Source: Symbiodinium sp. CCMP2592 (lineage: Eukaryota; Sar; Dinophyceae; Suessiales; Symbiodiniaceae). From it: a stretch of 64,000 nt of DNA. Shown here piece by piece: positions 8,801-17,700 of this stretch. The translations under genes and the position numbers were made by a program. Positions within the stretch are counted from its first letter, which is position 1; each line of letters starts with the position of its first letter. Under the pieces are notes generated by a model. It was not told the DNA's origin, ran no database searches, and saw only the letters and a program-made list of their open reading frames with translations. The DNA lies in contig CAJNDT010000602.1 in assembly GCA_905221615.1 (NCBI GenBank), positions 927,444 through 991,443 on the forward strand, written 5' to 3'.

Positions 8801-11348
8801 GGCGTCGGTCGCGATGGTCCGAAAGCTGCTCAATGATGTCCACCACTCGCTGGCTATTCTCTGGTCCCGATTCCTGCAATGGTACGCCACAAGCATCATT
8901 TAGGCCCCGACGATTCTCCACATCCGTGCAGAGATTGTGTTTGTTCTCATAACGGATCAAGACCACATCACCCCGTACGGCTTCGCCTCCGCGTCGCGGT
9001 CGGGCTTTGGCCTTGGGTCGTCGGTCCGAGGATGCAACACTCACATGATCTGTGGTGTCAACGTCCATTGGCTCAGCCTCTTGTGTAGGTACTCGACGTG
9101 GATATCGAAGAAGACTTTCCTTGATAATCTGGACGCCTCGAAGTACCAGATCCCGGGTTGCAGCATTTTCTGTGCAATTGGACAGAGTGTGTAGATCACT
9201 GCCACAAGCGACACAGAACGTGATGCGGTCGCTTCCGACTGACATTTCGCCCTGAGCGAGTACGCCCACATAGTCCTGAAGCTGCGCGACAAATCCTTCA
9301 CGAATTGCATGCCTGGGATCAGGGCCTTCTGCACCTTGTTCTTCTTCGGGTTGCGCATCCACATCTACATCCTGTGCAGGTATTGGTGGAGCAACTGAGA
9401 ACCCTGGATCGTCCGTGACGTTGTCAGCGGCCTGTGTCTCGTCGGTTCTCGCAATCTCTACAGGGTAGATATCACCATCGACGATCACTGTGAAATCAAT
9501 CACGAGGTCAGCGGACATGTTGTTGACGATCTCAGCGACTGCTTCATTCTTCTTGGGCGGTGTCCTTTTGCGCGGGGAGTCAACCGTGATCAGCTCGATA
9601 GCTTCGGCCGACGCGTAGCGGAAGAATGATCTTTCGATTCCCCTCGCGCACGCATTTGCTCCCTCAAGGCCACCCCAATTCGGAAAATGACTTGGGTGTC
9701 TCATTGCAATTGTAAGAAGCCCGAGCGCCAGCTCCACTGTGTCACCCAGGAGCTCTTCCTTGGGCAAGACTGACCCTCTGTAGCATTCTTGGCGCTCTTC
9801 CGGAGTCAAAAGCATCCTCATGAAACCAGCATAAGCGCAGTTCCCGGCATCGTAGTAGCAGATGTAGCATGTCTTGCCTTCGGAGTCGTACCCTCTGTCC
9901 CACGCCAACTGTTTGGCCTTTCCCCATGCCGCGTACTCGATGGCCTGACTGGCTGTGATTCGGAGACCACCGTAGTGAGAAACCGTCTTGCCGATGTCTT
10001 CATAGACCATCTCTGCACAAACTTTGAGGAACTCCTTGATGTCCACGCGAGGATCCACGAATTGAAGCCTCAGGTCATAAAGGTGCTTTGCGCAAGCCAA
10101 GGTGTACTTCTGGGACGTGATCAAGTCATTGAAGGAGCCGATTTGATGCTGCATCTTCAAGGCTGAAGTATGCGCGCACCCAATGCAGTGTCCAGGATAC
10201 CCGTTTCCGGTCGGCTTGAAGAAGGCTTGTGCGTAGCACTCAGCCAACTTCATTGCTTCACATCCAGGGCAATAGAACGTTCTCCCTTTGACATAACCAG
10301 TGTTCAGGGTCGCATAGGTGTCGATCCTGAACCAGTAGTGCCTGTTGTCGTAGTAGGCTTCGGGAACGGTCATGGCGATGTCAAAATCCTGCCAGGTGAC
10401 TGTGGACGATTCAGCGACCGTGTCACCCTGGGCACCCGACCTGATCTGTTGCTGCTGTTCCCCCGTAAACCATGTCTGCGAAATCTTGGTGGACGTCTTG
10501 ACTTCACTCTTGTCCTCCCAAATCTCGACAAGCGACGGGTGAGCGACTGAGTCGGTTCGGACAGTTTCGTCCCATGAGCGAACTTTCGATGCCTCAACAA
10601 AGCACGTGGATACCATCTTCTCGCAGAACAGCTGCTTCTCGTAGATAGCGAGGCCCAATTTGAACCTGACCCGATTGTCCGGTGGTGGCACCTTTTCGAC
10701 TGACAGTGTATGCACGCCTGACGACGCATGTTTCGCCTGGCTATACATTCTTGACCAAAACGAAGATCCATGAATCACCACGCATGCTCGGGCCCGCAAC
10801 TCCAGTTCAATATACATTCCCAGCGCATGGAAACCGTTGAACATAGAAGCTTTCTGTCGAAGGTAATTGCTGGCTGCTCCTACGAACCGCAAGTCATGAT
10901 TGATGTTGACAATTGGAGGGCGCGTGGTACGCTTCCCTGCCGCAATGATAGGGTCAACGTACGTGACCTTGAGCTGTCGCTGCAAGTCAGCACGAATCGC
11001 TGCTCCGTCTCCGACCTCACTCATCGGAAATGATATGTTCTCGATGAGGATCGCCTGGAGAGACAGATGGTAATGCAACGTGACGGTTGCAAGCTGCTCT
11101 TCAGTCAAGCCATCCAATGTCTCATTCACAGATTCCAACGATCCCTTTGTGACTTGGAAGTTGTAGTTGGCACCTGCGGTGATCGACGGGCTCACAATGT
11201 AGATCTCACTCCATCCATGCATGACGAGATTTTCTCTCACTGTATGCGATGATCCTCTGGTCCTTGCGATCATGTCAAAGTCTTGGACGAGGATTGTGCA
11301 TTGAGAGCGCATAGTCGCGGCATCAGGCTTGCCACCCATGGATGGCAC
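5865..11348 (-). CDS. Copia ORF3: 1827-aa protein with Tpt1/KptA-like RNA 2'-phosphotransferase domain
   Basis: A single uninterrupted frame starting at MPSMGGKPDAATM. Residues ~920-1230 resemble Tpt1/KptA enzymes, which move an internal RNA 2'-phosphate to NAD+. I see an LRHRI motif (~932), a winged-helix-like segment GGWVMIEDLVRHE, RATSGHS (~1087) where the family has RANQGHS, AFHAT (~1123) for the HGT motif, GIMPG, and GRLHSYWGVFAPF (~1165). This retains candidates for the conserved Arg-His-Arg-Arg set. The N-terminal ~900 residues are unrecognised, with Cys pairs at ~363-391 (YCPGC, HCIGC). A CPAC...CTSC cluster lies at ~1363 and an acidic stretch at ~1390-1460. The C-terminus is rich in Gly, Lys and Arg and looks RNA-binding. 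The ORF lies inside the LTRs, so it is element cargo. How it is expressed, by subgenomic RNA or trans-splicing, is unknown. Confidence 0.8.
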   Translation of the reverse strand: MPSMGGKPDAATMRSQCTILVQDFDMIARTRGSSHTVRENLVMHGWSEIYIVSPSITAGANYNFQVTKGSLESVNETLDGLTEEQLATVTLHYHLSLQAILIENISFPMSEVGDGAAIRADLQRQLKVTYVDPIIAAGKRTTRPPIVNINHDLRFVGAASNYLRQKASMFNGFHALGMYIELELRARACVVIHGSSFWSRMYSQAKHASSGVHTLSVEKVPPPDNRVRFKLGLAIYEKQLFCEKMVSTCFVEASKVRSWDETVRTDSVAHPSLVEIWEDKSEVKTSTKISQTWFTGEQQQQIRSGAQGDTVAESSTVTWQDFDIAMTVPEAYYDNRHYWFRIDTYATLNTGYVKGRTFYCPGCEAMKLAECYAQAFFKPTGNGYPGHCIGCAHTSALKMQHQIGSFNDLITSQKYTLACAKHLYDLRLQFVDPRVDIKEFLKVCAEMVYEDIGKTVSHYGGLRITASQAIEYAAWGKAKQLAWDRGYDSEGKTCYICYYDAGNCAYAGFMRMLLTPEERQECYRGSVLPKEELLGDTVELALGLLTIAMRHPSHFPNWGGLEGANACARGIERSFFRYASAEAIELITVDSPRKRTPPKKNEAVAEIVNNMSADLVIDFTVIVDGDIYPVEIARTDETQAADNVTDDPGFSVAPPIPAQDVDVDAQPEEEQGAEGPDPRHAIREGFVAQLQDYVGVLAQGEMSVGSDRITFCVACGSDLHTLSNCTENAATRDLVLRGVQIIKESLLRYPRRVPTQEAEPMDVDTTDHVSVASSDRRPKAKARPRRGGEAVRGDVVLIRYENKHNLCTDVENRRGLNDACGVPLQESGPENSQRVVDIIEQLSDHRDRRLPQRGDRPSFAYDENTHSYTNAGYESIGGGRPIRCGILDLIPTKGASFINNRWDLVNEVVLRNITRQRRLNADWALSCIQSDLRHRIARRPGSEWLDNRCQVAFNSVIKCDEGGWVMIEDLVRHEPLWTHESRRITEGVSRTDDQQKKRVYNERLQLLFQGNMIAATKRNKAKIRLQFLGVRVKDPGTEVLGSAGSNRLVSVKDQITEIQNNDHCRHGQRYLNICNGWVKPWAVRATSGHSAHSDPQNNLLQLDKNRFAISPSMTLLQRLGGAFHATACRNLDSIVTQGIMPGSEDPDGDFDHRRQFRGNQGGRLHSYWGVFAPFDHRNATTKMRVHGRDAKHMPLAVLHVPSQDLAREDGRITDSGIMIVGRTIPFHFVKEVWFCVPDPRDTHSFALVEKIYDERLEKELVLDYNASPLLPEFERYRTPSKIMELLCEMPPGPHDTSKEQIIRDLTTVLESHRENTVRHHYMDKGIKFVIKNWRPEDLRRDEDGRRMRVCPACYNIVPACFSRCTSCWSQFISSGYYQGSPQRETPTEIPSDFIAQTMEAAAAAVPEAPEEEQEAMEVETVAEPEEIPEPSVIAEDDPEQEPDEEMDIEPGEDFDDAVPEAIAQERRPVFVTGQSLNIDPELQLARTAMQPSYYSGKRNAHCIDANMTALSYMAYVVCRSIYKAWSGFAKWATMPLFQMRESFALGQRYDVLGKWGSLAAVDRETGVSKDVTDEEIIRFAKEPENLKQYDPNGTYTLKRFRTNQMLSLLTRGANMMGIGRDNFNPTTYLKSERDEDVKAMHFCCLNVLCEVIPMVTGHQQFSVLRPTPTGPVDFLYIDPVGILLTHSDQSVQTIGLLVDHSVQMPAHFMDRLNRSKAARQQNPTTKRTEALHHISAADYLPPGGTSILDTPVTTEERESASSSKGPSKGRGRTGGEQHGGWNSNSYYDYTAGKGRNKGKDKGKHREQYPEENLRPWDRDPATTRRWR

Positions 11349-11349
11349 T

Positions 11350-11550
11350 GGATTTCGATTTTAATTGTCAATTAAAATCGAGTTTAATATCCGCCCGGAG
11401 GGCGGGCCGTGTCGGCCAGGGACATCAATTAACATCGATTTTAATACCTTCCAGGGTGACCTGACCAGGCACACGGGTGTATTTAAATCGATTTTAATAC
11501 ATATGGACGGCCACTCCGCCCGGGAGGTATTAAAATCGATTTTAATACTT
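11350..11550. repeat. ATCGAT palindrome array, ORF3-proximal cluster
   Basis: About five copies of the palindrome TTAAAATCGATTTTAA or close variants, at ~11351, 11369, 11431, 11484 and 11530. They lie directly upstream of the ORF3 start on the element strand and are separated by GC-rich spacers. The position suggests a regulatory or RNA-structure role; that is inference. Confidence 0.75.
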
Positions 11551-11669
11551 TTTGCTTGGAGGACGGTTTCCAGAGCGGGTCAAGGTTTCGGGAAGAGTTT
11601 CGGGTTGACGTCCTCGGGTTTCACAAGAGCTGTGGGTTCAGGTCTACGGGCTTTGCAGCACTCTGAGGG

Positions 11670-12205
11670 TAGACGGTCTAGGGTTTAAGGTTTAGGGTTG
11701 AGGTCTGTGGGGTTAATAGTGGGTGTCGGTTTCAGGTTGTCGGGCTTCACAGGGCTCCTTGTTGGGTTTAGGGCGCAGGGCTTTGGGTTCAGGTCTTTCG
11801 GCTTTGCAGGACTCTGAGGGCACTGTAGAGCGTTGAGGGCTTAAGGTCTAGGGGTGAGGTCCGCGGAGCTCGGTCCTTGGGTTTCAGGTTCACGGCTTTG
11901 GGTTCAGGTCTTTCGGTTTGCAGCACTCTGACGGTAGAGAGTTTAGGGTTCAGAGTTTAAGGTTTGTGTTCAGGTCTCAGCACTCTGAGCGCAGAGGGTT
12001 CAAGGTTTAGGGTTTGTTTGGCATTGTCTGTTTCTTCACTCTGCTGCGCGCAGTCACAGAGTGGTCAAAGGAAAAACAGAGACAGGGTTTAGGGGTTGGG
12101 GTTTAGGGGTTGGTGTTTAGGCTTAGGGTTTAGGGTTTAGGGTTTAGGGTTAAGGGTTAAGGGTTAAAGGTTAAGGGTGAAGGGTTAAGGGTTTAGGGTT
12201 ACATT
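11670..12205. repeat. Degenerate TTTAGGG telomere-like repeats
   Basis: Many GGTTTAGGG-like words, becoming near-perfect at about 12123-12200. Plant-type TTTAGGG is the telomere repeat reported for dinoflagellates. This is an internal block within the retrotransposon, not a chromosome end. Confidence 0.8.
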
Positions 12206-12257
12206 GGGGCTACAGGTAAACCCTCAAAACCCCAAATCCCCAAGCCCTGAAGCTCTA

Positions 12258-12351
12258 CTTGGGGGTTCATGGGACTTAGTAAGTACAGTTATAGGTACCT
12301 TAACTGGGCTTATTTATAACCATAGTTACTAAGTCCCATGAACCTTTAAGT
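12258..12351. repeat. MITE-like foldback element (94 bp)
   Basis: The ends are inverted repeats of about 26 bp with three mismatches, sharing GGTTCATGGGACTTAGTAA, around a short AT-rich centre. A related element is at 53228-53333 (shared TCATGGGACTTAGTAAGTA). No coding capacity; the transposase source is unknown. Confidence 0.75.
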
Positions 12352-12465
12352 ATAGCACCTGGGTACGAAAGCCTAGATCACGAAACCGTAGGGTTGCTAT
12401 CGCCCCCTTAATGCTTTAAACGGTCCCAAGTCCTGTCATCCAGGTGTACAAATGCGTCCCATATC

Positions 12466-12715
12466 AATTAAAATCGATTTTAATACCCTGTGCAGGGGTC
12501 CCAATAGCCAAATCAATTAAAATCGATTCCAAGTGTTGTCACGAGGCGGACCAATTAAAATCGATTTTAATACCCTGTGCAGGGGTCCCAATAGCCAAAT
12601 CAATTAAAATCGATTCCAAGTGTTGTCACGAGGCGGACCAATTAAAATCGATTTTTATACCCTGTGCAGGGGTCCCAATAGCCAAACCCATTAAAATCGA
12701 TTCCAAGTGTTTCCG
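12466..12715. repeat. 87-bp tandem repeat (about 2.8 units) with palindromes
   Basis: TACCCTGTGCAGGGG recurs at 12484, 12571 and 12658, an exact 87-bp period. Each unit contains two ATCGAT-centred palindrome copies spaced 49 and 38 bp apart, plus the inverted repeat CCCTGTGCAGGGG. Degenerate copies continue at ~12740, 12788 and 12842. The cluster lies just downstream of the ORF2 region on the element strand. Confidence 0.9.
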
Positions 12716-12822
12716 AACCCAGAACCTCTGGACCAGGGTATTAAAATTGATTTCAAGTCATTGGCAAGAGAACATTTGAGAAGGTATTAACATCGATTTT
12801 AATTGTTTCTCGAAGCTAATCC

Positions 12823-13236
12823 CTAAAACCCGCAATGAGGTATTAGAATCGGTTTTAAAACATAATTGAAATTGAAATCCAGACTTATTTTGCCACCCAT
12901 ACCCAAACTATTGCGAAATCCGTTCAGCGTGTTCATGGTGTTGATCCTTGCTTCTGCCGGAATTTCATCGTTGTCGACAAGATCGCTGTCTGCCTCGATC
13001 ATCACTGCCGAGGTAAGCATTGGAGGAGAAGGAAGATGCACGCACGATACCAATGCCAATGCATGGTACAACCGCGAATACATCCGTAACCACATCTTCG
13101 TGCTCAGCTTCACGTAGACCTTCAGGTTGAGACCCTTGTCGTCACTTTGAGAGACGGAACGAATCCTTGCCAAGTAGGTCACCAGTCTTCTGACGTAATG
13201 CTGAATCGGTGTGGTCCCCACGTCGTGGTTGGCCAC
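12823..13236 (-). pseudogene. Copia ORF2, C-terminal segment
   Basis: Open for 137 codons in the same frame as the N-terminal segment (stops at 12823 and 13792 differ by a multiple of three). It overlaps the end of the middle segment, which reads another frame. Composition is protein-like (HYVRRLVTYLARIRSV near the start), but I recognise no family. Together the three segments look like one ancestral protein of about 600 residues whose middle third is shifted. Confidence 0.5.
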
Positions 13237-13856
13237 TTTGGCGTCTCATCCTTTGGCGTCTCATCAATGGACAGGTGGGTTTTCATCTCGTCTTGATCAC
13301 GGGTCGTCGCCAGCAAGCTCGAGCGACAGCCCTTTTCATCGATGTTGACATAATGGTACCAACTTTCCTGAGCGCCAGCGGGGATTGGAGCTTCCTCCCA
13401 TGTCGGTTGCGATGGTTCCTCTTCCGGTTGCGAAGTCGATGGTTGTGGAGGAGGTGCCGCAGAAGATGACGACGCCGATGCCGTTGCCTCGTCCGTCCTT
13501 GCCCTCTTTGGTCCGTGGCTAGGGGTGGCTCGAGGCTCAGCAGCGGATCCTTGCGATTGTCCCGGCGTTCTTCCATGCTCAGGGTGCACGATTCCTTCCG
13601 GTTCGAGGTTGCTTGCCGTAGGCATCGCAACTCTCCCCGTTGAGTATACCCAGCTAGGATGCCGTTGGAGATTGGGCGGAAATAGGCCATCATCTTGCAT
13701 AAGCGGACTTGGTGCCCCCATCTGTTGGAATTCTGCTTCCCATATGCTCAACGTGGCGCGTTTGGTAGAGCAGTCGACCACATACCCAGATTCAACTCCG
13801 CACCGTAGCGCCATCGTTGTTCGCTGCACATTCTTGGTTGTAGGTCCGTAGTCCAT
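13179..13856 (-). pseudogene. Copia ORF2, middle low-complexity segment
   Basis: 225 codons rich in Ser, Pro, Glu and Gln, including a PSTSQPEEEPSQP stretch typical of a disordered linker. It overlaps the N-terminal segment by 65 bp, one base out of phase, and the C-terminal segment by 58 bp. The two phase changes cancel out. Either two indels damaged the gene, or the shift is programmed; the sequence alone cannot decide. No recognised domain. Confidence 0.5.
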
Positions 13857-14628
13857 ATCCAGTGTGTTTTGCGAACATGTACATCAGCTTGCACACCCTA
13901 CATAACGTAGGCTCCGCCAACAGGTCTGATTGGTCAGGTGCTCTACCCGACATAGGCAACTTGTGGTAGTAGTCCTGATTCACCGTATACCATTGTTGAA
14001 TTCTCGTGTCTGTCACAGTCTGGTAGGGCGTCTCCACGGAGTTGATGAGAACGGCGAGGTTGTAGTACCCGTCCGCACTGACGATGTTCCTTGTTGCAGT
14101 GTTCAAGTCGAACCGAACTTGCTTTCGTTCTTGTTCCAGTTCAACCACAGCCAATTTTGCATCATCGCGGATCACTTCCTCATCCACCATAAACCTGGTG
14201 ATGGCATTGAACTTCCCCTCGTAGTCAGCAACAATGTGTTTGAGACCTCCACCAAACTTGATGACCATGGCGAGTATCTCCCCATAGGGTTTGTCCATGT
14301 ACTCCTCAGGGGCAGCAAATAAGCAAGCTTTGAGGATTTCTCGGACTCGAATGGAAAGATCCCCTCCTGGCGACAGATTTGCACACGTGAACAGCAAGAC
14401 CAACGGAGGTGCTTTGAACGCTGCCCATGTGCGAATGAGATCATTGTCGACCACTTTGTCTTTCGTAATCTTCGGCGGGAGCGAAACGCTCTGCGACGAA
14501 TCCCCAGAATACATCTCCAGGAACTTGTGGAACTTCAGAAACGTTCGCATCATCCCACCAGACGGGAAAACTTCTTCGTGGTCCACTCCTTCGAAGGCCA
14601 GCTCGTAGGCATTGTAGCTTTCAGCCAT
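13792..14628 (-). CDS. Copia ORF2, N-terminal segment, unknown protein (278 aa)
   Basis: Starts at MAESYNAYELAFEG, 112 nt downstream of the gag-pol stop on the element strand. It is a mostly helical-looking acidic protein, with no zinc motif, no signal peptide and no hydrophobic segment. A Cys pair (CRVCKLMYMF) lies near residue 250. The position between pol and the spacer is where some copia lineages (for example SIRE-type) carry an extra env-like ORF. Nothing here resembles a membrane protein, so I do not call it env. Function unknown. Confidence 0.6.
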   Translation of the reverse strand: MAESYNAYELAFEGVDHEEVFPSGGMMRTFLKFHKFLEMYSGDSSQSVSLPPKITKDKVVDNDLIRTWAAFKAPPLVLLFTCANLSPGGDLSIRVREILKACLFAAPEEYMDKPYGEILAMVIKFGGGLKHIVADYEGKFNAITRFMVDEEVIRDDAKLAVVELEQERKQVRFDLNTATRNIVSADGYYNLAVLINSVETPYQTVTDTRIQQWYTVNQDYYHKLPMSGRAPDQSDLLAEPTLCRVCKLMYMFAKHTGYGLRTYNQECAANNDGATVRS

Positions 14629-14740
14629 GGCTCGGGTTTCGGTCCTTCCTCCGTAGGAGGGAAGTCCCTACACCCTACTCGACTTCACGGTTCCGGGTTC
14701 TCCGTAAGAGGCACCCTTCCCCGATCCGTCTGGTCAGACC

Positions 14741-17700
14741 TTAGTTGTTCCTTAGTTGGGGCTGTCTAATAGCCCCTTCATCAGCGTCTACACACTGATG
14801 TTGCTGCCATGCAATGTCCTCAGATTCATGTGCAACATGACTGACACTGACATGAGCTCGAACAAGGCTGCGAACATTCCTCGCAATTGACCGCCATGAG
14901 ACATCAATGCGCTGCGACAAACTGCTCTTCGAATCATGGTCCAAGCAATCATCCGGTCTCATCACCAAACGGTCCGCTTCAGGCATGTTAGAGAACATGA
15001 TCCTGCGTCCACCACCATCGCCATCAGCACCAACACGATCATCAACCTTAACCTTCGTCACCTTGCCACTTGAAACAAGAGCATGCAACTCTGGCCAAGA
15101 CCAACATGAACATGAAGAAGGCATGTCAAGCGAAAAATAGACGTCGGAAAATTCCGCACACTTCTTCAGCAGGCGTTTGAGAGATTTCAAGACACTTCTG
15201 AAAACCTTGTACTTCCCACCAGAACGTTTCTCACCCCCCACGCAAGCCCCTTCACTACTTCCAGGACCAGCACCTGATCGCAAAAGCGATGCCACGAATA
15301 GCACAGGTGTGCGCAGGTCGTTCCGGCACGCATCCTTCATTGTACCGATAAGGTTGTCCTCATCGGCTTTGGAGCTGATCAGCTCCTTGCAAGTTATGCG
15401 AGAGCAACCCTTAGTGGACTTAGGCACGGCGTAGCCATTACCCAAGCCACAGAGGTCAACAATCATGCGGTCTGGCTTTCGTCCACCAGCCTTCGACGGC
15501 ATGGCTACCAATCTCCCATCGCCAGTTGCCTGAAATTTCAAGGCTTTAAGCAATCTTCTGGAGATTTGGCTAGTCAACTCGCATTTATCAGATCGATCCT
15601 TAGCGTCCGAATCAGTCATGTGCAAATGTTTGGACGAGCACACATCAGACGACTTAGGATGCAGCGCGACGTTTGCGGCAATGTACTCCCATTCATCCTT
15701 GCAGTAGCCGAGCTCAACGGCGGTTTCGGGAGATACAGGATCCCGAAAGGTATAACGTTGCCCGTGAGTGCACCCTTGGATCTTGATGCTCTTCCACATG
15801 GCATCTTCCTGAAGTCCCTTGTACTGCTTGGTTTCCTGGACTGGTACTCGAGGAGGCACTTCGATGATGATTTGGAACCCCCATGATGCCGCTCTGCGCG
15901 CAATTCTTTGGACGACCTCCCCCCATGGGTAGTCTGTCCGCAATTTGGCCCTTTCAGGGTTGTCAGCGATTTTCCGACTCAGCCACGAATTCTTGCCCAA
16001 CACCCCTGCACCAATGAAGATTACGGAGTTAGGGTTGTCTTTCCTTGCTTCCACCACATCAAAGATGTAGGCGCACATGGCGTCGTCAACTTCTCGCCCC
16101 ATACTCAGAACATTTACTTGCAGCCCAGGGTCGTAGTGAGAATCGGGAGCATGCTGGGCGATGCAATCCTTGCCTGGAGCATACTCATTCCACCAGTTCT
16201 CCTCATCGACTCCTATCAATGTCCATACCGTCACTGCCTTTGGAGCATCTTTGATAGTGATACGGTACTTCCACCGGCTGTAAGGATTCTTGTAAGCATG
16301 GACCAACCTTCCATCGTGGTCGAGGAATTGGATCACCAGACCCTCCTTGGGCTTGTTTTCGGCGAAATTGACCACGTGAGGCACAATTGCTCCATCATAT
16401 CCTTGATATTCCCTTTTCTGTTCCGCCGCATCATGCCATACATCTTCGTACACCGACGACCATACATCTTCGTACACCGACGACCATTGGTCATAACCAA
16501 ATTGAGAGGCTTGACTTTTGGACTGGCCGTTGAAACAAAATCCCTGGTGTAATGTAAAGCCCTGGTACCCCCCATGGATGGCACGCGCCAGTGTGACAAC
16601 CACCGCTCGCCATTTGGCGGGCAGGGCGCGCACATAAGACTGGCCTAGAGGCGGTTCAGGAGGAGGCAAAAACGGCGGCGCAAGGACGTCCGCAATGGCG
16701 GCGGGGCGCAAATGCCCCCGCACCGGATGGTACTGAAACACAGCACGCTCCACGTAGCGGTCGAACTTGCCCGGTGTGTCAAGGATAGCAGCACGATCCT
16801 CCATCTGGTGCCACTGCCCTTCACGAAGAATCCAAGTCGACCGAAGGTAACGACCAGGCGGCAACGCAGAAGGCGGCCCCCGCAACATGCGCGGGAACTT
16901 GACAACCAGGATGGGGTCCACACTGTCATGTTCTTGCAAGCCTTCCTTACTCGACAATCCAGCGCGATACAACACCTGAGGGAGGATCGGCGTCTGCGTG
17001 TAAGGAAAACAAGGCACCTCGCTCTTGAACGAGTAGTGCTGCTGACCCTTCTCATCCGTGCTTTGGGTATGAGTAGGTCGCATCAGATCCATAATCTCTT
17101 GGGAGCCGATGAGATCCGGCGGAAAGATGTTGATGAGCTGACACGCATGTGTCCAGGACACGGAATCCTTGAACGACTTGGTGTGTATGTCCGCTGACAT
17201 CTTGGCAGTGACCTCATAGGCAAGAGAAACGTAACCTTCCTGAAAGATAGAATGCATCCATCCAATGCAGATACCGTGGGTACGTTCCAAGTGACGCATA
17301 GTCGGATTCTTGCCCGTGCGAATCACCCCGATCATGGTCTGGTTGTCGTCGTAGAAGACGAAGTTGGGGTCTTGCCCCCCAAGCTGCTGCCACAACGTGA
17401 TAGCAGGCAATCCAAGACGTGACATGGCAAAGTCGGCCGCGACAATCTCGGCCTCAGGTGTGGAATGACTCAAGCATCCCTGCCTTTTGCTAAGTCCCGC
17501 CAAGGGAAATCGTGTGTGAGAACCTTGAATGTGCAAGTGAGCACCGGAGGTAGATTTCAAACTTTCTCCACAACCTGCATAGTCCGCATCTGCAAACAGC
17601 CCGATGGACGAGTCCTCCAAGGAGTTCCCGACCCATCCAATCATCATGTGATGTTTGGACTGGTGCACATAGGCCATGAGATGATGAAGAAGAGCATCCT

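Larger units (their letters stand above)
11349..12822 (-). other. Non-coding spacer inside the copia element
   Basis: About 1.5 kb between ORF2 and ORF3. Both flanks carry ATCGAT-centred palindromes. The middle (~11560-12440) is degenerate telomere-like repeat plus a foldback element and resembles the intergenic DNA of the right half of the window. The plus-strand frame at 12444-12779 is only the tandem repeat read as protein. Confidence 0.8.

Noticed and set aside
12444-12779. Plus-strand 111-codon frame with LKSILIPCAGVPIA repeats
   Set aside because: It is the 87-bp tandem repeat read as protein (87 is divisible by three).
13792-14628. ORF2 as an envelope-like protein
   Set aside because: No signal peptide or membrane helix, so position alone is not enough.
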